Origin: Marisediminitalea lipolytica | Lineage (GTDB): Bacteria; Pseudomonadota; Gammaproteobacteria; Enterobacterales; Alteromonadaceae | Length of the DNA: 64,000 nucleotides | Reading direction: 5' to 3' | NCBI RefSeq assembly: GCF_001758465.1 | Contig: NZ_MJIC01000020.1 | Location: forward strand, 1-64,000 | Shown here: piece by piece, positions 1 to 8,668 of the stretch | Numbering within the stretch: position 1 is the stretch's first letter | Layout: every line of letters begins with the position of its first letter | Program-made: the position numbers and the translations under genes | Notes under the pieces: generated by a model | The model's database searches: none | What the model was told of the DNA's origin: nothing | The model's input: only the letters and a program-made list of their open reading frames with translations

Positions 1-8
1 ATAGATTC

Positions 9-514
9 CCCCGGGCATGCCCGGGGTTCTTTCTGTTACAGCTCCATTCGGAGCTGATCTGAATCCTTCCGACCTTGATGCTCAACGTAGTTCCGTATTG
101 TGTGCTCGTCTAAGCCTACGCTGCTTACAAAGTAACCCGGCGACCAAACAATATTTTCATTCCAATAGACCTTTCCTAGCCATTTGAATGTCTTTCTCAT
201 GTTTGACGCTGACTGGGCTTTGAGTTTACCCATCACTTCTGCTATCGAGTATTTCGGTGGAATGACCATCAACATGTGCATATGGTCATTATCAAAGCCC
301 ATTCGCTCTATCGTTACGCCGGGCATACTTCGAAGCAGCTTCGGCAACACTTTGCGCAAATACTCCACGACGAAAGGCTTCAGTATCCGACGCCTGTATT
401 TGGTTACCCAGACGACGTGATATTGAAGTCTATATAGACCATGTGATGAGACTCGAACTTCCATCTTCGTAGCATACAGGCCTCGGACTCATTCATCCAC
501 GGGTAAACCCGTGG
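9..514 (-). mobile_element. IS200/IS605-family element, tnpA only
   Basis: A single Y1-type transposase gene is bracketed by two perfect hairpins: an 18-base palindrome at 9-26 on the tnpA 3' side, and a second hairpin at 497-514 (stem ccacggg/cccgtgg) on the 5' side. Subterminal hairpins bound by TnpA are the hallmark of this family, which has no terminal inverted repeats and makes no target duplication. No tnpB is seen, but the element abuts the window edge so its exact ends are not fixed. The element looks intact and potentially mobile. Confidence 0.75.
36..464 (-). CDS. tnpA: IS200/IS605 Y1 transposase TnpA
   Basis: This 142-residue protein has the usual length for a stand-alone IS200 TnpA. 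The HUH metal-binding motif is His61-Met-His63, within a run beginning DNDHMHM, and the catalytic tyrosine is probably Tyr126 in the helix IRNYVEHQ. TnpA works as a dimer that cuts and rejoins single-stranded DNA at hairpin-marked ends, usually at the lagging strand. The N-terminal YHVVWVTKYRR segment is also typical of the family. No frameshift or stop is seen, so the enzyme should be functional. The gene reads out of the hairpin at 497-514 towards the hairpin at 9-26. Confidence 0.93.
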   Translation of the reverse strand: MEVRVSSHGLYRLQYHVVWVTKYRRRILKPFVVEYLRKVLPKLLRSMPGVTIERMGFDNDHMHMLMVIPPKYSIAEVMGKLKAQSASNMRKTFKWLGKVYWNENIVWSPGYFVSSVGLDEHTIRNYVEHQGRKDSDQLRMEL

Positions 515-543
515 TGTTCTGTCGCTTCGCGACCGGTCACATA

Positions 544-565
544 AAGCCCGATCGCTATCGGGCTT
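544..565 (-). terminator. Hairpin downstream of the three-repeat secreted protein gene
   Basis: A 9-bp perfect stem (aagcccgat/atcgggctt) with a 4-base loop lies 29 bases past the stop of the minus-strand gene at 595. The T-run is short on the minus strand (ttt) and better on the plus strand (gtttttagg), so it may act in both directions or mainly shield the gene from IS transcription. Confidence 0.5.
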
Positions 566-594
566 AGGTGTTTTTAGGGATTATTTTTTAGGAC

Positions 595-1626
595 TTATTT
601 TTCAATGGCCCTGACAGTAAAGGACACATAGCCTAACTCGTAGCCATTGCTATCGTTGTCCTGAAACCTCACATCATACGTACCGGGCTTGGATGGGGCC
701 GACATTTGCAATGTAGACTGATACTTACGGTCGATTTTCTTATAACTGACATCATGACTATCTACCGTTCGCTCATCTACGTGAGGTACATCTGAGGGGA
801 CGATAGCAAAGTAGGCCGAATCTTTCACTGTATCGGGTACCGAGTAGGAAATCAGGACGGGTTCGCCAGGAGAATAAAATGCTTTGTCCGCTTTGAACCG
901 GATCTGTTCAAGCCAGGGATCCACAGAAACGGTAAATGTAACACTGGCGACTTCTATTCCGGCAGCGCCTTCCTTGTCATTTAAGCGAAAGTCATACTTA
1001 CCAGTTTTGTAAGGCGCGGCAAAGGTAAACTCGCCGGATTTTTCCTTACGGGTATATTGGTAAGCTAAATCGTGCTGGTCATTTACACTGGAAGAACCAT
1101 GCTCTACAGCGCTTGGGATCAAGCCAACCCATCCACGTTCTGTAAAATTCCCTGGCACACCAAAAGAGACAACCACAGGCTCATCAGGATGGTAAATACG
1201 CTTATCCGTTTTTAGCTGGCTGTTTTCAATCCAGGACTGGCGGTTAACTTCAAATGTAAGGTAATCGATTTCTTTACCATTGGTGTCTGTGTCATTAAAC
1301 CGTAGTGTATAAATTCCGTCGTTTTCCGGTGCAGTAAAAAACAAAACATGGTCTTTCTGGTCGCGCACGTAGCGGTATTGCAAATCATGGCTATCGTTAG
1401 TTGCTTCATCGCCGTGTGCAATGTCGGCAGGGATGATGCCAATCCACGCATTAGCGGCAATCTCTGGCAAGTTTGCTTTTAGCGTCACAACAATCTGCTC
1501 TTGTGGAACATAAACAACCTTGTCAGCAAACATATGGTTGGATTCCACACTGGCATTCACAAGCGTTGAAAAAGAGGCAGCGCTAAACAACAAAAACGTG
1601 GAGCATGGTGTGATAATGAGTTTCAT
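595..1626 (-). CDS. Secreted protein with three tandem SKICH-like Ig-fold repeats
   Basis: The 343-residue product starts with a signal peptide (hydrophobic to about residue 25, ending LVNA). The rest is three homologous units of about 100 residues, roughly 35-130, 137-235 and 243-340. Each has an opening Y-x-P-(D/G)-E-P-V strand, a W-(I/V)-G-(I/L)-I-P strand (degenerate, AYFAIVP, in the third), a D-x-H-D-x-x-Y turn, and a final G-x-Y-x-x-R-(F/L)-x-D strand followed by a hydrophobic T-F-x-V end. The order of these strands resembles the eukaryotic SKICH beta-sandwich, but that is my pattern comparison and not a search result. No catalytic motif is visible, so an adhesive or ligand-binding periplasmic or secreted role is a guess. 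The gene stands alone next to the IS element. Confidence 0.7.
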   Translation of the reverse strand: MKLIITPCSTFLLFSAASFSTLVNASVESNHMFADKVVYVPQEQIVVTLKANLPEIAANAWIGIIPADIAHGDEATNDSHDLQYRYVRDQKDHVLFFTAPENDGIYTLRFNDTDTNGKEIDYLTFEVNRQSWIENSQLKTDKRIYHPDEPVVVSFGVPGNFTERGWVGLIPSAVEHGSSSVNDQHDLAYQYTRKEKSGEFTFAAPYKTGKYDFRLNDKEGAAGIEVASVTFTVSVDPWLEQIRFKADKAFYSPGEPVLISYSVPDTVKDSAYFAIVPSDVPHVDERTVDSHDVSYKKIDRKYQSTLQMSAPSKPGTYDVRFQDNDSNGYELGYVSFTVRAIEK

Positions 1627-1980
1627 TTTTTTACTTCCTTGTTTACTACGAGTCTGATTGATTCATCGCCAGTGTAGAAACAAACCGAACGATTCACCAG
1701 TCTTTATTTGTTTTAATTTCATAAAGATAAATAGCAACCGATACGATCTCTTCCGGTTATTTGCGGTTTGAATCCTCCCCTGAAATTTACTCCAAATTCC
1801 AGCACGCTCAGCTTTAACCTATATCAATATTTATTAAAATAAAAAACAATACCCTTCACGGTACTGCGCTTATGGTCGCTATAATTGCTGCCACGAGGGA
1901 AATTTACCTTTTATATCTCTCTGCTATCAACGAGTGAGATCATCGGTTAAGACCTGCCCGCTGAATTTTTCGGAGCTTAT
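1627..1980. other. Intergenic stretch with one candidate promoter
   Basis: This 354-base AT-rich gap holds the divergent upstream regions of the three-repeat protein gene and the broken hydrolase gene. A consensus tataat hexamer lies at 1880-1885, about 100 bases before the ATG at 1981, with a weak ttcacg -35 candidate at 1855-1860 (19-base spacer). Nothing else coding or repetitive was recognised. Confidence 0.35.
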
Positions 1981-2375
1981 ATGAACAAGAAGATGCTGCT
2001 TGTCCCCCTTCTGATTATTATTGCCGTGGCTGCTGTTGCAGGCTGGGATTTTCAGCCGGTGCAATGACTACTCTGGCAGCCTCTGTCGCCAATACTGACA
2101 ACCGTCCGGCCTTTCTGGGCTATATTTACGGCCCTATGGACACTATGGAAGTCCCAGCCAATGCGCCACCACTTTTTACCGCGATAGCAATGGACAACGG
2201 GCTATTCAGTACTAATGGCTTTGGTATTGTGGAGGCGTGGAAAAATCAGGCGATACCCGTAGAGTTGCATGCTTACGAAAAAGGCGAGCATGGCTTTGCA
2301 ACAGGCCGAAAAGGCACTACCTCGGTAGGCTTACTTGAGCAGTTTACCCTTTGGCTACACACCAAAGGCATGTAG
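1981..2375 (+). pseudogene. Broken alpha/beta-hydrolase (esterase) gene
   Basis: A start codon at 1981 with an upstream ggagc opens a signal-anchor-like peptide (MNKKMLLVPLLIIIAVAA) that runs to a stop at 2065-2067. In another frame, the sequence from 2046 encodes G-F-S-A-G, a GxSxG nucleophile elbow. It then continues as the C-terminal third of a dienelactone-hydrolase/BD-FAE type esterase, including the Y-E-K-G-E-H-G-F box around the catalytic His, to a stop at 2373-2375. The core between signal and elbow is missing and the join at about 2042-2046 is out of frame. An internal deletion in one esterase gene is the simplest reading. Translation from the internal ATG at 2064 would give 103 residues lacking the nucleophile. 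Confidence 0.65.
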
Positions 2376-2419
2376 CTACAAGGGTTTCAGCTGCCCGGCT
2401 CTAAAGCGATAACCATGCA

Positions 2420-4039
2420 TCAGGCCTGGTTATCAAAAGCCATGGCTAAGGCTTCGGCTACGCGGATCCCGTCAATCCCGGCTGACCAGATACCACCGGC
2501 ATAACCCGCCCCTTCTCCCGCCGGATAGAGCCCTTTAACATTGATGCTTTGATAATCTTTACCGCGCTTAATACAAACCGGCGACGAAGTTCGGGTTTCT
2601 ACGCCAGTAAGCGTACCATCCGCTTTGGCAAACCCTTTAATCTGACGATCAAACGCGGGAATCGCCTCGCGAATAGCTTCGCTTACATAATCAGGCACGA
2701 CTTTACTCAGGTCTGTCAGGGTAACGCCCGGGGTATAAGACGGTGTGACTTCGCCCAGTTCATGGCTGGGTTTACCGGCAAGAAAATCGCCAATCAACTG
2801 ACCCGGTGCATTATAGTTTTCACCCCCGGCCTGATAGGCCATTTCTTCCAGACGACGTTGTAATTCGATGCCTGCCAGCGGATGCCCCGGATAATCCTGT
2901 TCAGGCGTAATACCTACCACAATAGCGCTGTTAGCATTGCGCTCATGACGGGAATACTGACTCATGCCATTGGTTACTACCCGGCCTGGTTCTGATGCTG
3001 CGGCCACCACGGTCCCGCCGGGGCACATACAGAAACTGTATACCGTGCGCCCATTTTTGCAGTGGTGAACTAATTTGTAATCCGCCGCACCAAGAATAGG
3101 ATTGCCCGCGTTATCGCCAAACCGGCACTGGTCAATCATGCTCTGTTCGTGCTCGATGCGAAAACCGATGGAAAAGGGTTTTGCTTCGATGTAGACGCCT
3201 TGATCGTAGAGACTCTGGAAAGTATCACGGGCGCTGTGCCCCAATGCCAGAATAACCTGCTTACAGGCCAGATATTCACCGTCCGATAAATACAGTCCCT
3301 TTAGGGTAAATTCGCCGTTTTCACCTTCCAGGTCGAGCTTTTCGACCCGGGTAGAAAAGCGAATTTCGCCACCAAGGTCGATAATCTGCTGGCGCATTTT
3401 TTCAACCATACTGACCAGTTTAAAGGTGCCGATGTGCGGCTTGCTGACATACAGAATTTCTTCTGGAGCACCGGCGGCAACAAACTCATGCAGCACTTTA
3501 CGCCCGTAGTGCTTGCGATCTTTTACCTGACTGTAAAGCTTGCCGTCAGAAAAGGTCCCGGCTCCGCCTTCACCAAACTGTACGTTGGATTCGGGGTTAA
3601 GGGGCTGCTTCCGCCAGAAGCCGAAGGTATCCTTAGTGCGTTCACGTACCGCTTTACCCCGTTCCAGCACAATAGGTTTATAACCCATCTGGGCCAGTAT
3701 CAACGCTGCAAATATACCGCAAGGACCAAGGCCCACCACTACCGGGCGATGATTTAAGTTTTCCGGAGCCTGGGCTACAAACTTATAAGTCATGTCCGGC
3801 GTTAACCTAACCTGTGTATCTTTAGCAAACTTCTCAAGCAGTTCATCCTGCCCGTTCACCTCGACATCAACCGTGTAAATTAACTGTATATCCCGTTTAT
3901 TGCGGGCATCGTAACCACGCTTAAACACACTAATATCAAGCAACTGTTCAGCCGGAACACCAAGCTTTTGTAAAATAGCCTGGGGAAGCGCTGAATCATC
4001 ATGGTCAAGAGGGAGTTTTATATCAGTTAAACGAAGCAT
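2420..4039 (-). CDS. FAD-dependent dehydrogenase, COG2509 type
   Basis: A 539-residue flavoprotein. I place the start at 4039 (MLRLTDIKLPLDH) because that is the typical N-terminus of this family; an in-frame upstream ATG at 4078 would add 13 residues unlike it. After an N-terminal domain of about 85 residues comes the FAD-binding Rossmann motif GLGPCGIFAAL with the acidic strand end IVLERG. A second nucleotide-binding-like stretch, VILALGHSARDTF, lies in the middle, and a C-terminal GAGYAGGIWSAGIDG completes the FAD site. Members are cytosolic oxidoreductases of unknown substrate, conserved in many bacteria. It is monocistronic and divergent from fdxA, with a 158-base shared upstream region. 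Confidence 0.85.
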   Translation of the reverse strand: MLRLTDIKLPLDHDDSALPQAILQKLGVPAEQLLDISVFKRGYDARNKRDIQLIYTVDVEVNGQDELLEKFAKDTQVRLTPDMTYKFVAQAPENLNHRPVVVGLGPCGIFAALILAQMGYKPIVLERGKAVRERTKDTFGFWRKQPLNPESNVQFGEGGAGTFSDGKLYSQVKDRKHYGRKVLHEFVAAGAPEEILYVSKPHIGTFKLVSMVEKMRQQIIDLGGEIRFSTRVEKLDLEGENGEFTLKGLYLSDGEYLACKQVILALGHSARDTFQSLYDQGVYIEAKPFSIGFRIEHEQSMIDQCRFGDNAGNPILGAADYKLVHHCKNGRTVYSFCMCPGGTVVAAASEPGRVVTNGMSQYSRHERNANSAIVVGITPEQDYPGHPLAGIELQRRLEEMAYQAGGENYNAPGQLIGDFLAGKPSHELGEVTPSYTPGVTLTDLSKVVPDYVSEAIREAIPAFDRQIKGFAKADGTLTGVETRTSSPVCIKRGKDYQSINVKGLYPAGEGAGYAGGIWSAGIDGIRVAEALAMAFDNQA

Positions 4040-4197
4040 AAGTGAGGATCCTGATTGGCTGGACAGCCTGTCTGTCAAAGCGGCGTATAGTGTAATGCAG
4101 TTGCTTTAAATCCGGTAGTTATTCACCGGTATTTGTCTTTTGATCGGGCGTCATAACCCTTATAATCCGACTAATTTCATTCAATGCCGGGCTAACC

Positions 4198-4521
4198 ATG
4201 ACCTTTGTAGTAACTGACAACTGCGTAAAATGTAAATATACCGACTGTGTGGCAGTCTGTCCGGTAGATGCATTTTTTGAGGGGCCAAACTTTCTGGCTA
4301 TTGATCCCGCGCTGTGTATTGATTGCGCGTTATGTGTGCCAGAGTGTCCGGCTGAGGCCATATTTCAGGACACGCAGTTAACCGAAGAGCAACAGCCTTA
4401 TCTGGCGATTAATGCCGAACTGTGCCAGCAGTGGCCCAATATTACCGAAGTGATTGCGCCACCAGAAGATGCTGACAGCTGGAACGGCGTACCCGATAAA
4501 CTGCCGTTGCTGGAACGCTAA
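4198..4521 (+). CDS. fdxA: 7Fe ferredoxin FdxA
   Basis: A 107-residue soluble electron carrier with the seven-iron pattern. The N-terminal cysteines Cys9, Cys17 and Cys21, together with Cys40, Cys43, Cys46 and Cys50, suit one [3Fe-4S] and one [4Fe-4S] cluster, each segment ending in Cys-Pro. The C-terminal 45-residue extension without cysteines is normal for FdxA and not for 2[4Fe-4S] ferredoxins. Its redox partner cannot be told from the neighbours. The gene is convergent with rlmE; the stop codons lie 12 bases apart within one hairpin. Confidence 0.93.
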   Translation: MTFVVTDNCVKCKYTDCVAVCPVDAFFEGPNFLAIDPALCIDCALCVPECPAEAIFQDTQLTEEQQPYLAINAELCQQWPNITEVIAPPEDADSWNGVPDKLPLLER

Positions 4522-4540
4522 GGGCAGGTATCAGCCCTTA
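4519..4540. terminator. Shared hairpin between convergent fdxA and rlmE
   Basis: A perfect 7-bp stem (taagggc/gccctta) with an 8-base loop contains the stop codons of both genes. No T-run follows on either strand, so it may be a weak bidirectional terminator or an RNA-stabilising 3' end. Confidence 0.35.
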
Positions 4541-5151
4541 AATCCGGTCGCCACCAGATAAACTTCCCGTGAACGGGGGCGTGATGCAGCAGGTTTTCTT
4601 ACAATAACCTTGTTAAATGACGAGCGCACGTCTTTGACATACTCTTCGTAGCCGACGCCCTGGAACACCTTCGCGCAAAAGCTTCCGCCCGGTTGCAGTA
4701 CGTTACGCGCCATATCCAGCGCCAGTTCTACCAGATACATCGACGCATACTGATCAGTGGTATTAACACCACTCATGTTAGGGGCCATATCTGAAATCAC
4801 CACATCGACGCGATCATCCCCCAGCACCGCTAAAATTTGGTTGTACACCGCCTCATCGGTAAAGTCGCCCTGAATAAAATCAACACCAATGATGCTGTCC
4901 ATGGGCAGAATATCCGAGGCAATCACCCGACCACGTTCACCCACCACCGGCGCAACGATCTGCGACCAGCCCCCCGGCGCCGAGCCCAAATCCATCACCA
5001 CACTGCCTGCGCGAAACAGTTTGTCCTTTTCGTTAATTTCGATCAGCTTATAGCTGGCCCGCGAACGGTAACCGTCAGACTGCGCCTTTTTCACGTAAGG
5101 ATCGTTGACGTGTTCTTCCATCCATTTTTTGCTGGTTTTCGAGCGGGCCAT
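4531..5151 (-). CDS. rlmE: 23S rRNA 2'-O-methyltransferase RlmE (FtsJ)
   Basis: The 206-residue product fits RlmE in length and sequence. It methylates the ribose of U2552 in the 23S rRNA A-loop at a late step of 50S assembly, using S-adenosylmethionine. The SAM-binding motif is [12 protein letters not shown]. The family's K-D-K-E tetrad is suggested by Lys in RASYKL, Asp in [10 protein letters not shown], Lys in CAKVFQG, and Glu in SREVYLV. It is not followed by ftsH here, unlike in enterobacteria. The start at 5151 agrees with the common N-terminus [11 protein letters not shown]. Confidence 0.95.
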   Translation of the reverse strand: MARSKTSKKWMEEHVNDPYVKKAQSDGYRSRASYKLIEINEKDKLFRAGSVVMDLGSAPGGWSQIVAPVVGERGRVIASDILPMDSIIGVDFIQGDFTDEAVYNQILAVLGDDRVDVVISDMAPNMSGVNTTDQYASMYLVELALDMARNVLQPGGSFCAKVFQGVGYEEYVKDVRSSFNKVIVRKPAASRPRSREVYLVATGFKG

Positions 5152-5326
5152 ATCTACTCTTATGTTGCTGGTTCAAAATCGGCGTCCATTGTAATCCGGC
5201 GCGCCATATTTGCAAATCTGAGCCGCTAACAAACTTCACGGCTCACCTGACTTCGTGGCATTTACAAGCTACAATGCGCATCTGATTAGCACTTATAGCC
5301 CCTTAAATTCCGGAACCGCCTGCACC

Positions 5327-6067
5327 ATGAAATTAGATGACGTAAAAAAACTGCATCAAAAAAAATACCGATCGCAGTTTGGCTTTTATTTAGTGGAAGG
5401 CGAACATCTTATCCAGGAATTACAACGCTCACCGCTAATGCATCAGGCCATCACGGTTTACGTTACCGATGCATGGCAGGCCCGGGGTATTGAGCTGGAC
5501 AAGCGCTTTGAGGTTATCACGGTGTCGGAACGGCAAATGGCCTTGCTGAGTGACACCAAAACCCCACAAGGAGTGATTGCCAAAGTGCCGATACCCGCCG
5601 CGACGATAGACCAGCCTGCCGACTCACCGGTGCGCAGCATCTACCTGCATGAAGTGCAGGACCCCGGGAATCTGGGGACTATTTTGCGCTCGCTAGCCTG
5701 GTTTAACGGCTTCCGCCTGTTACTAAGCCCAAACAGCGTCGACCCATTTAACTCTAAAGCAGTGCGCGCCAGCATGGGGGCAATTTTTCATTTACCCATT
5801 GAACTCGATGTCTCACTAGCGCAACTGGAAGCGCGCTATGACCGATTTGCCTATCTGGATTTAAATGGCAACAGCATTACTGACAGCGCTTTTGCAGCCT
5901 ATCCCTGCTATTTGTTTGGCAATGAGGCCCGCGGCGTGCCCATTGAGGCGTTGAAAAACACCAATGCGGATGCTTTTACCATTAACGGTAGCGGCAATAT
6001 CGAATCGCTGAACCTGGCCAGCGCAGTGGGAATTTGCGCCTATCAGCTATCGCTGGCCAGTTTGTAA
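5327..6067 (+). CDS. TrmH/SpoU-family RNA 2'-O-methyltransferase
   Basis: A 246-residue SPOUT methyltransferase counted from ATG 5327 (MKLDDVKKLHQKKYR). An in-frame ATG at 5255 would add 24 unrelated residues. The N-terminal substrate-binding domain (K-x-x-x-F-x-L-V-E-G-E-H) is followed by the knotted catalytic domain. Its three motifs are VQDPGNLGTILRSLAWF (motif 1, with the Asn and Arg), LFGNEARGVP (motif 2) and SLNLASAVGICAYQ (motif 3). Members modify rRNA or tRNA riboses; the exact target cannot be named from sequence alone. It is divergent from rlmE, giving two ribose methyltransferases back to back. Confidence 0.85.
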   Translation: MKLDDVKKLHQKKYRSQFGFYLVEGEHLIQELQRSPLMHQAITVYVTDAWQARGIELDKRFEVITVSERQMALLSDTKTPQGVIAKVPIPAATIDQPADSPVRSIYLHEVQDPGNLGTILRSLAWFNGFRLLLSPNSVDPFNSKAVRASMGAIFHLPIELDVSLAQLEARYDRFAYLDLNGNSITDSAFAAYPCYLFGNEARGVPIEALKNTNADAFTINGSGNIESLNLASAVGICAYQLSLASL

Positions 6068-6077
6068 AACTGAGCCT

Positions 6078-7082
6078 TTAGCGGCGACGCTGCTTCATGC
6101 GGCGGCTTTGTTCCTGACGTTTCTCTTCGCGTTTTTCCTTGCGATCGACTTTATCCGGGGTAAGCGAACCTTCTTTAAATTTCTGTTTACGTTTAGCTTT
6201 ATCGGCCGCTTTTTTAGCGGCAGCCTCTGCCATCTCGATTTTTTCCTGCTCGATCATTTCCGGCGTTTCTAAGGTAATGCGACCTAATTTGCCGGACTGC
6301 AATTCATTAAGCAGAATTTCGCAGATTTTATGCAGGTTAACTCTGCCACCAGCCATTTTAGCCCCGCGGGTTTTCGCCGCGGCTTCTAAAAACTCCAGCT
6401 CAGTATCCGGCAGCTCATCCAGCTTAAAGCGCGCTTTCATGGCTTCGGGGTAAGCTTTTATAAGGTAATCTGCGGCATAAAAGCCCACATCGTCGTATTC
6501 CATGGCGGTATTCTTTACCGCACCGGATGAAGCCAACCGGTAAATCGAATTGGGGTTTTCCAGCTTAGGCCACAATACACCTGGCGTATCGAACAGCACT
6601 ACGCCGCCGCCCAGATTAATGCGCTGTTGAGATTTCGTCACTGCCGGTTCATTACCGGTTTTAGCGATAACCCGTTCAGCCAGAATATTGATCAGCGTTG
6701 ATTTCCCCACATTAGGAATACCCGTAATCATGGCATTAATGGACTTCACCGAGGCATGCTTTTGCGCACAAATCGTCTGAATCATCTTAATAATTTGTTT
6801 GCTGTTTGCCGGGTTGTCAGTAGTGGTAGTAATCGTTTTTACACCGCGCTCACTTTCCAGATAAGCCTGCCACCGCTCGGTGAGTTCGGGGTCTGCCAAA
6901 TCAAACTTATTGAGGATTTTAAGAACCGGCTTGTCACCTCTGATCTTTGCGATTTCCGGGTTTTCGCTGGAATAAGGAATACGTGCATCAAGCACTTCAA
7001 TCAGAATATCAATCTGACTGATCGACTCTTTTATTTCTTTGAGGGCTTTGTGCATATGCCCCGGAAACCACTGTAAGGCCAC
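6078..7082 (-). CDS. ylqF: YlqF/RbgA-type circularly permuted ribosome-assembly GTPase
   Basis: The 334-residue protein has permuted GTPase motifs: G4 (NKFDLAD, about residue 58) precedes G1 (GIPNVGKST, about 120-128) and G3 (DTPGVLWPK, about 165). An N-terminal WFPGHMHKA motif is diagnostic of YlqF/RbgA. The C-terminal tail (about 290-334) is highly basic, rich in Lys, Arg and Glu, likely a flexible rRNA-binding extension longer than in Bacillus RbgA. Proteins of this group help mature the large ribosomal subunit. The gene is convergent with the SpoU methyltransferase with only 10 bases between stops. Confidence 0.88.
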   Translation of the reverse strand: MALQWFPGHMHKALKEIKESISQIDILIEVLDARIPYSSENPEIAKIRGDKPVLKILNKFDLADPELTERWQAYLESERGVKTITTTTDNPANSKQIIKMIQTICAQKHASVKSINAMITGIPNVGKSTLINILAERVIAKTGNEPAVTKSQQRINLGGGVVLFDTPGVLWPKLENPNSIYRLASSGAVKNTAMEYDDVGFYAADYLIKAYPEAMKARFKLDELPDTELEFLEAAAKTRGAKMAGGRVNLHKICEILLNELQSGKLGRITLETPEMIEQEKIEMAEAAAKKAADKAKRKQKFKEGSLTPDKVDRKEKREEKRQEQSRRMKQRRR

Positions 7083-7147
7083 GGAAACCGTCCTGTAAAA
7101 ACTGAAACAGGCGCAAGTTTACTTTATTTGGCCGCCGAATGGGATGT

Positions 7148-8641
7148 TTACAGTTTTAATGCATCAGCGTTAGTGTGTTCGACACGGCGCAGCAAAGTCA
7201 TTAACAGCAAATAAACACCTGCAGCCACCAACAATCCCACAAACCATGCATAGGCATAAAGCGTGTTAAATATTGCCGGCACATCGCTTATTGCCCCAAC
7301 CGCCACCAGAAATCCAGGTAGGTTCGGCAAAATGCCTACTATCAATGCTGCAATGCCAGCCACATTCCAGCGCTGGCTCTGCCCCGTTTTATCCTGATGC
7401 TGAAAGAGCGTGGCCACATCAAGCTGGCATTTTCTTAGCAGAAAATAATCGGAGATTAATATCCCGGCAATCGGCCCCAACAAGGCAGAGTAACCTAACA
7501 GCCAGGTAAACAAATAGCCGCCTGCGGTTTCTAATAATTTCCACGGGAAAATCGCAATACCGATACCTGCCGTAATATAACCGCCCTGCTTAAAACTGAT
7601 GTACTGCGGCCTGAGATTAGAAAAGCCATAGGCTGGCGCTACCAGATTAGCGGCAAGATTGGTGGTGAGCGTTGCCAGGGCAAGCGCCGCAAGGGCCAGC
7701 ACTATGCCTACGCCGCCCATTTTGCCGGCCAATACTACCGGATCCCAAATCGCTTCACCGTAGATAGTTACTGTTGACGAGGTTACCGCTACGCCAATAA
7801 AGGCAAACAAAGCCATGGGTAGCGGCAAGCCAATGGCCTGCCCCAGCATCTGGTCTTTTTGCGATTGAGCAAAGCGGGTGAAGTCCGGAATGTTTAACGC
7901 CATGGTCGCCCAAAAGCCCACCATAGCCGTAAGCCCGGCGACAAAGACAGAGAAAAACTGCCCGGCTTTTTCGCCTCCTGCCGCAAACTGAGAAGGAGCA
8001 GAGAGCATTTCCCCCCAACCACCCGCCTGCACATAAGCCCAGGCCAGGAGTGCTAACCCCATCGCAATTAAAAACGGGGCGGCGTAGGTTTCCAGCCCTT
8101 TAATTGACTCAGTCCCGAATTTAATAAATACCAGATGAAGCAGCCAGAATGCCACAAAGCACAGGGTTTGAATGATATCAATGCCCAGCAGCGGCAGCGC
8201 TGCTGAAGCGATGTCGTCGCCGATAAAAGAACGCAGTATCACATAAATCGCCGAGCCGCCTACCCAGGTTTGAATGCCAAACCAGCCACAGGCCACCAGC
8301 CCTCTGGCAAGTGCCGGAATTCGCGCTCCTACCGTACCAAAAGACGAGCGCAGTAAAACCGGAAAGGGCACGCCGTATTTGGCCCCGGCATGGCCAATTA
8401 ACAGCATGGGCAGCAACACAATCACATTACCCAGCAGCACCGTTATTACTGCCTGCCACCAGTTCATGCCTTCCGATACAAGGCCGGCTGCCAGCATATA
8501 GGTAGGTACGCAAACCACCATGGCAATCCACAGCGAGGCATAATGGGTCCAGCGCCAGGTGCGCTGTTCGGCTGTGGTTGGCGCTAAGTCCTCATTCCAT
8601 AAGTCAACATCAAAGGTGGCAGGTTTATTGGTGTCCGACAT
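7148..8641 (-). CDS. NCS1-family nucleobase:cation symporter
   Basis: A 497-residue inner-membrane protein with about 12 hydrophobic segments. The N-terminal N-E-D-L-A-P-T box, a T-W-R-W-T motif before TM1 and the phrase G-W-F-G-I-Q-T-W-V-G-G in TM3 are typical of NCS1 carriers for uracil, allantoin, cytosine or hydantoins. It ends the rut operon, 27 bases after the dehydrogenase gene, so uracil or thymine uptake is the likely job. In Escherichia coli the equivalent place is taken by RutG, an NCS2 protein of different fold family, so this is a functional replacement rather than an orthologue. Confidence 0.85.
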   Translation of the reverse strand: MSDTNKPATFDVDLWNEDLAPTTAEQRTWRWTHYASLWIAMVVCVPTYMLAAGLVSEGMNWWQAVITVLLGNVIVLLPMLLIGHAGAKYGVPFPVLLRSSFGTVGARIPALARGLVACGWFGIQTWVGGSAIYVILRSFIGDDIASAALPLLGIDIIQTLCFVAFWLLHLVFIKFGTESIKGLETYAAPFLIAMGLALLAWAYVQAGGWGEMLSAPSQFAAGGEKAGQFFSVFVAGLTAMVGFWATMALNIPDFTRFAQSQKDQMLGQAIGLPLPMALFAFIGVAVTSSTVTIYGEAIWDPVVLAGKMGGVGIVLALAALALATLTTNLAANLVAPAYGFSNLRPQYISFKQGGYITAGIGIAIFPWKLLETAGGYLFTWLLGYSALLGPIAGILISDYFLLRKCQLDVATLFQHQDKTGQSQRWNVAGIAALIVGILPNLPGFLVAVGAISDVPAIFNTLYAYAWFVGLLVAAGVYLLLMTLLRRVEHTNADALKL

Positions 8642-8668
8642 AGCCGCTCTCCCGGTGTGTAGGTTTAG

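Noticed and set aside
184-420. Plus-strand frame inside the transposase gene
   Set aside because: It is antisense to tnpA, with no independent evidence.
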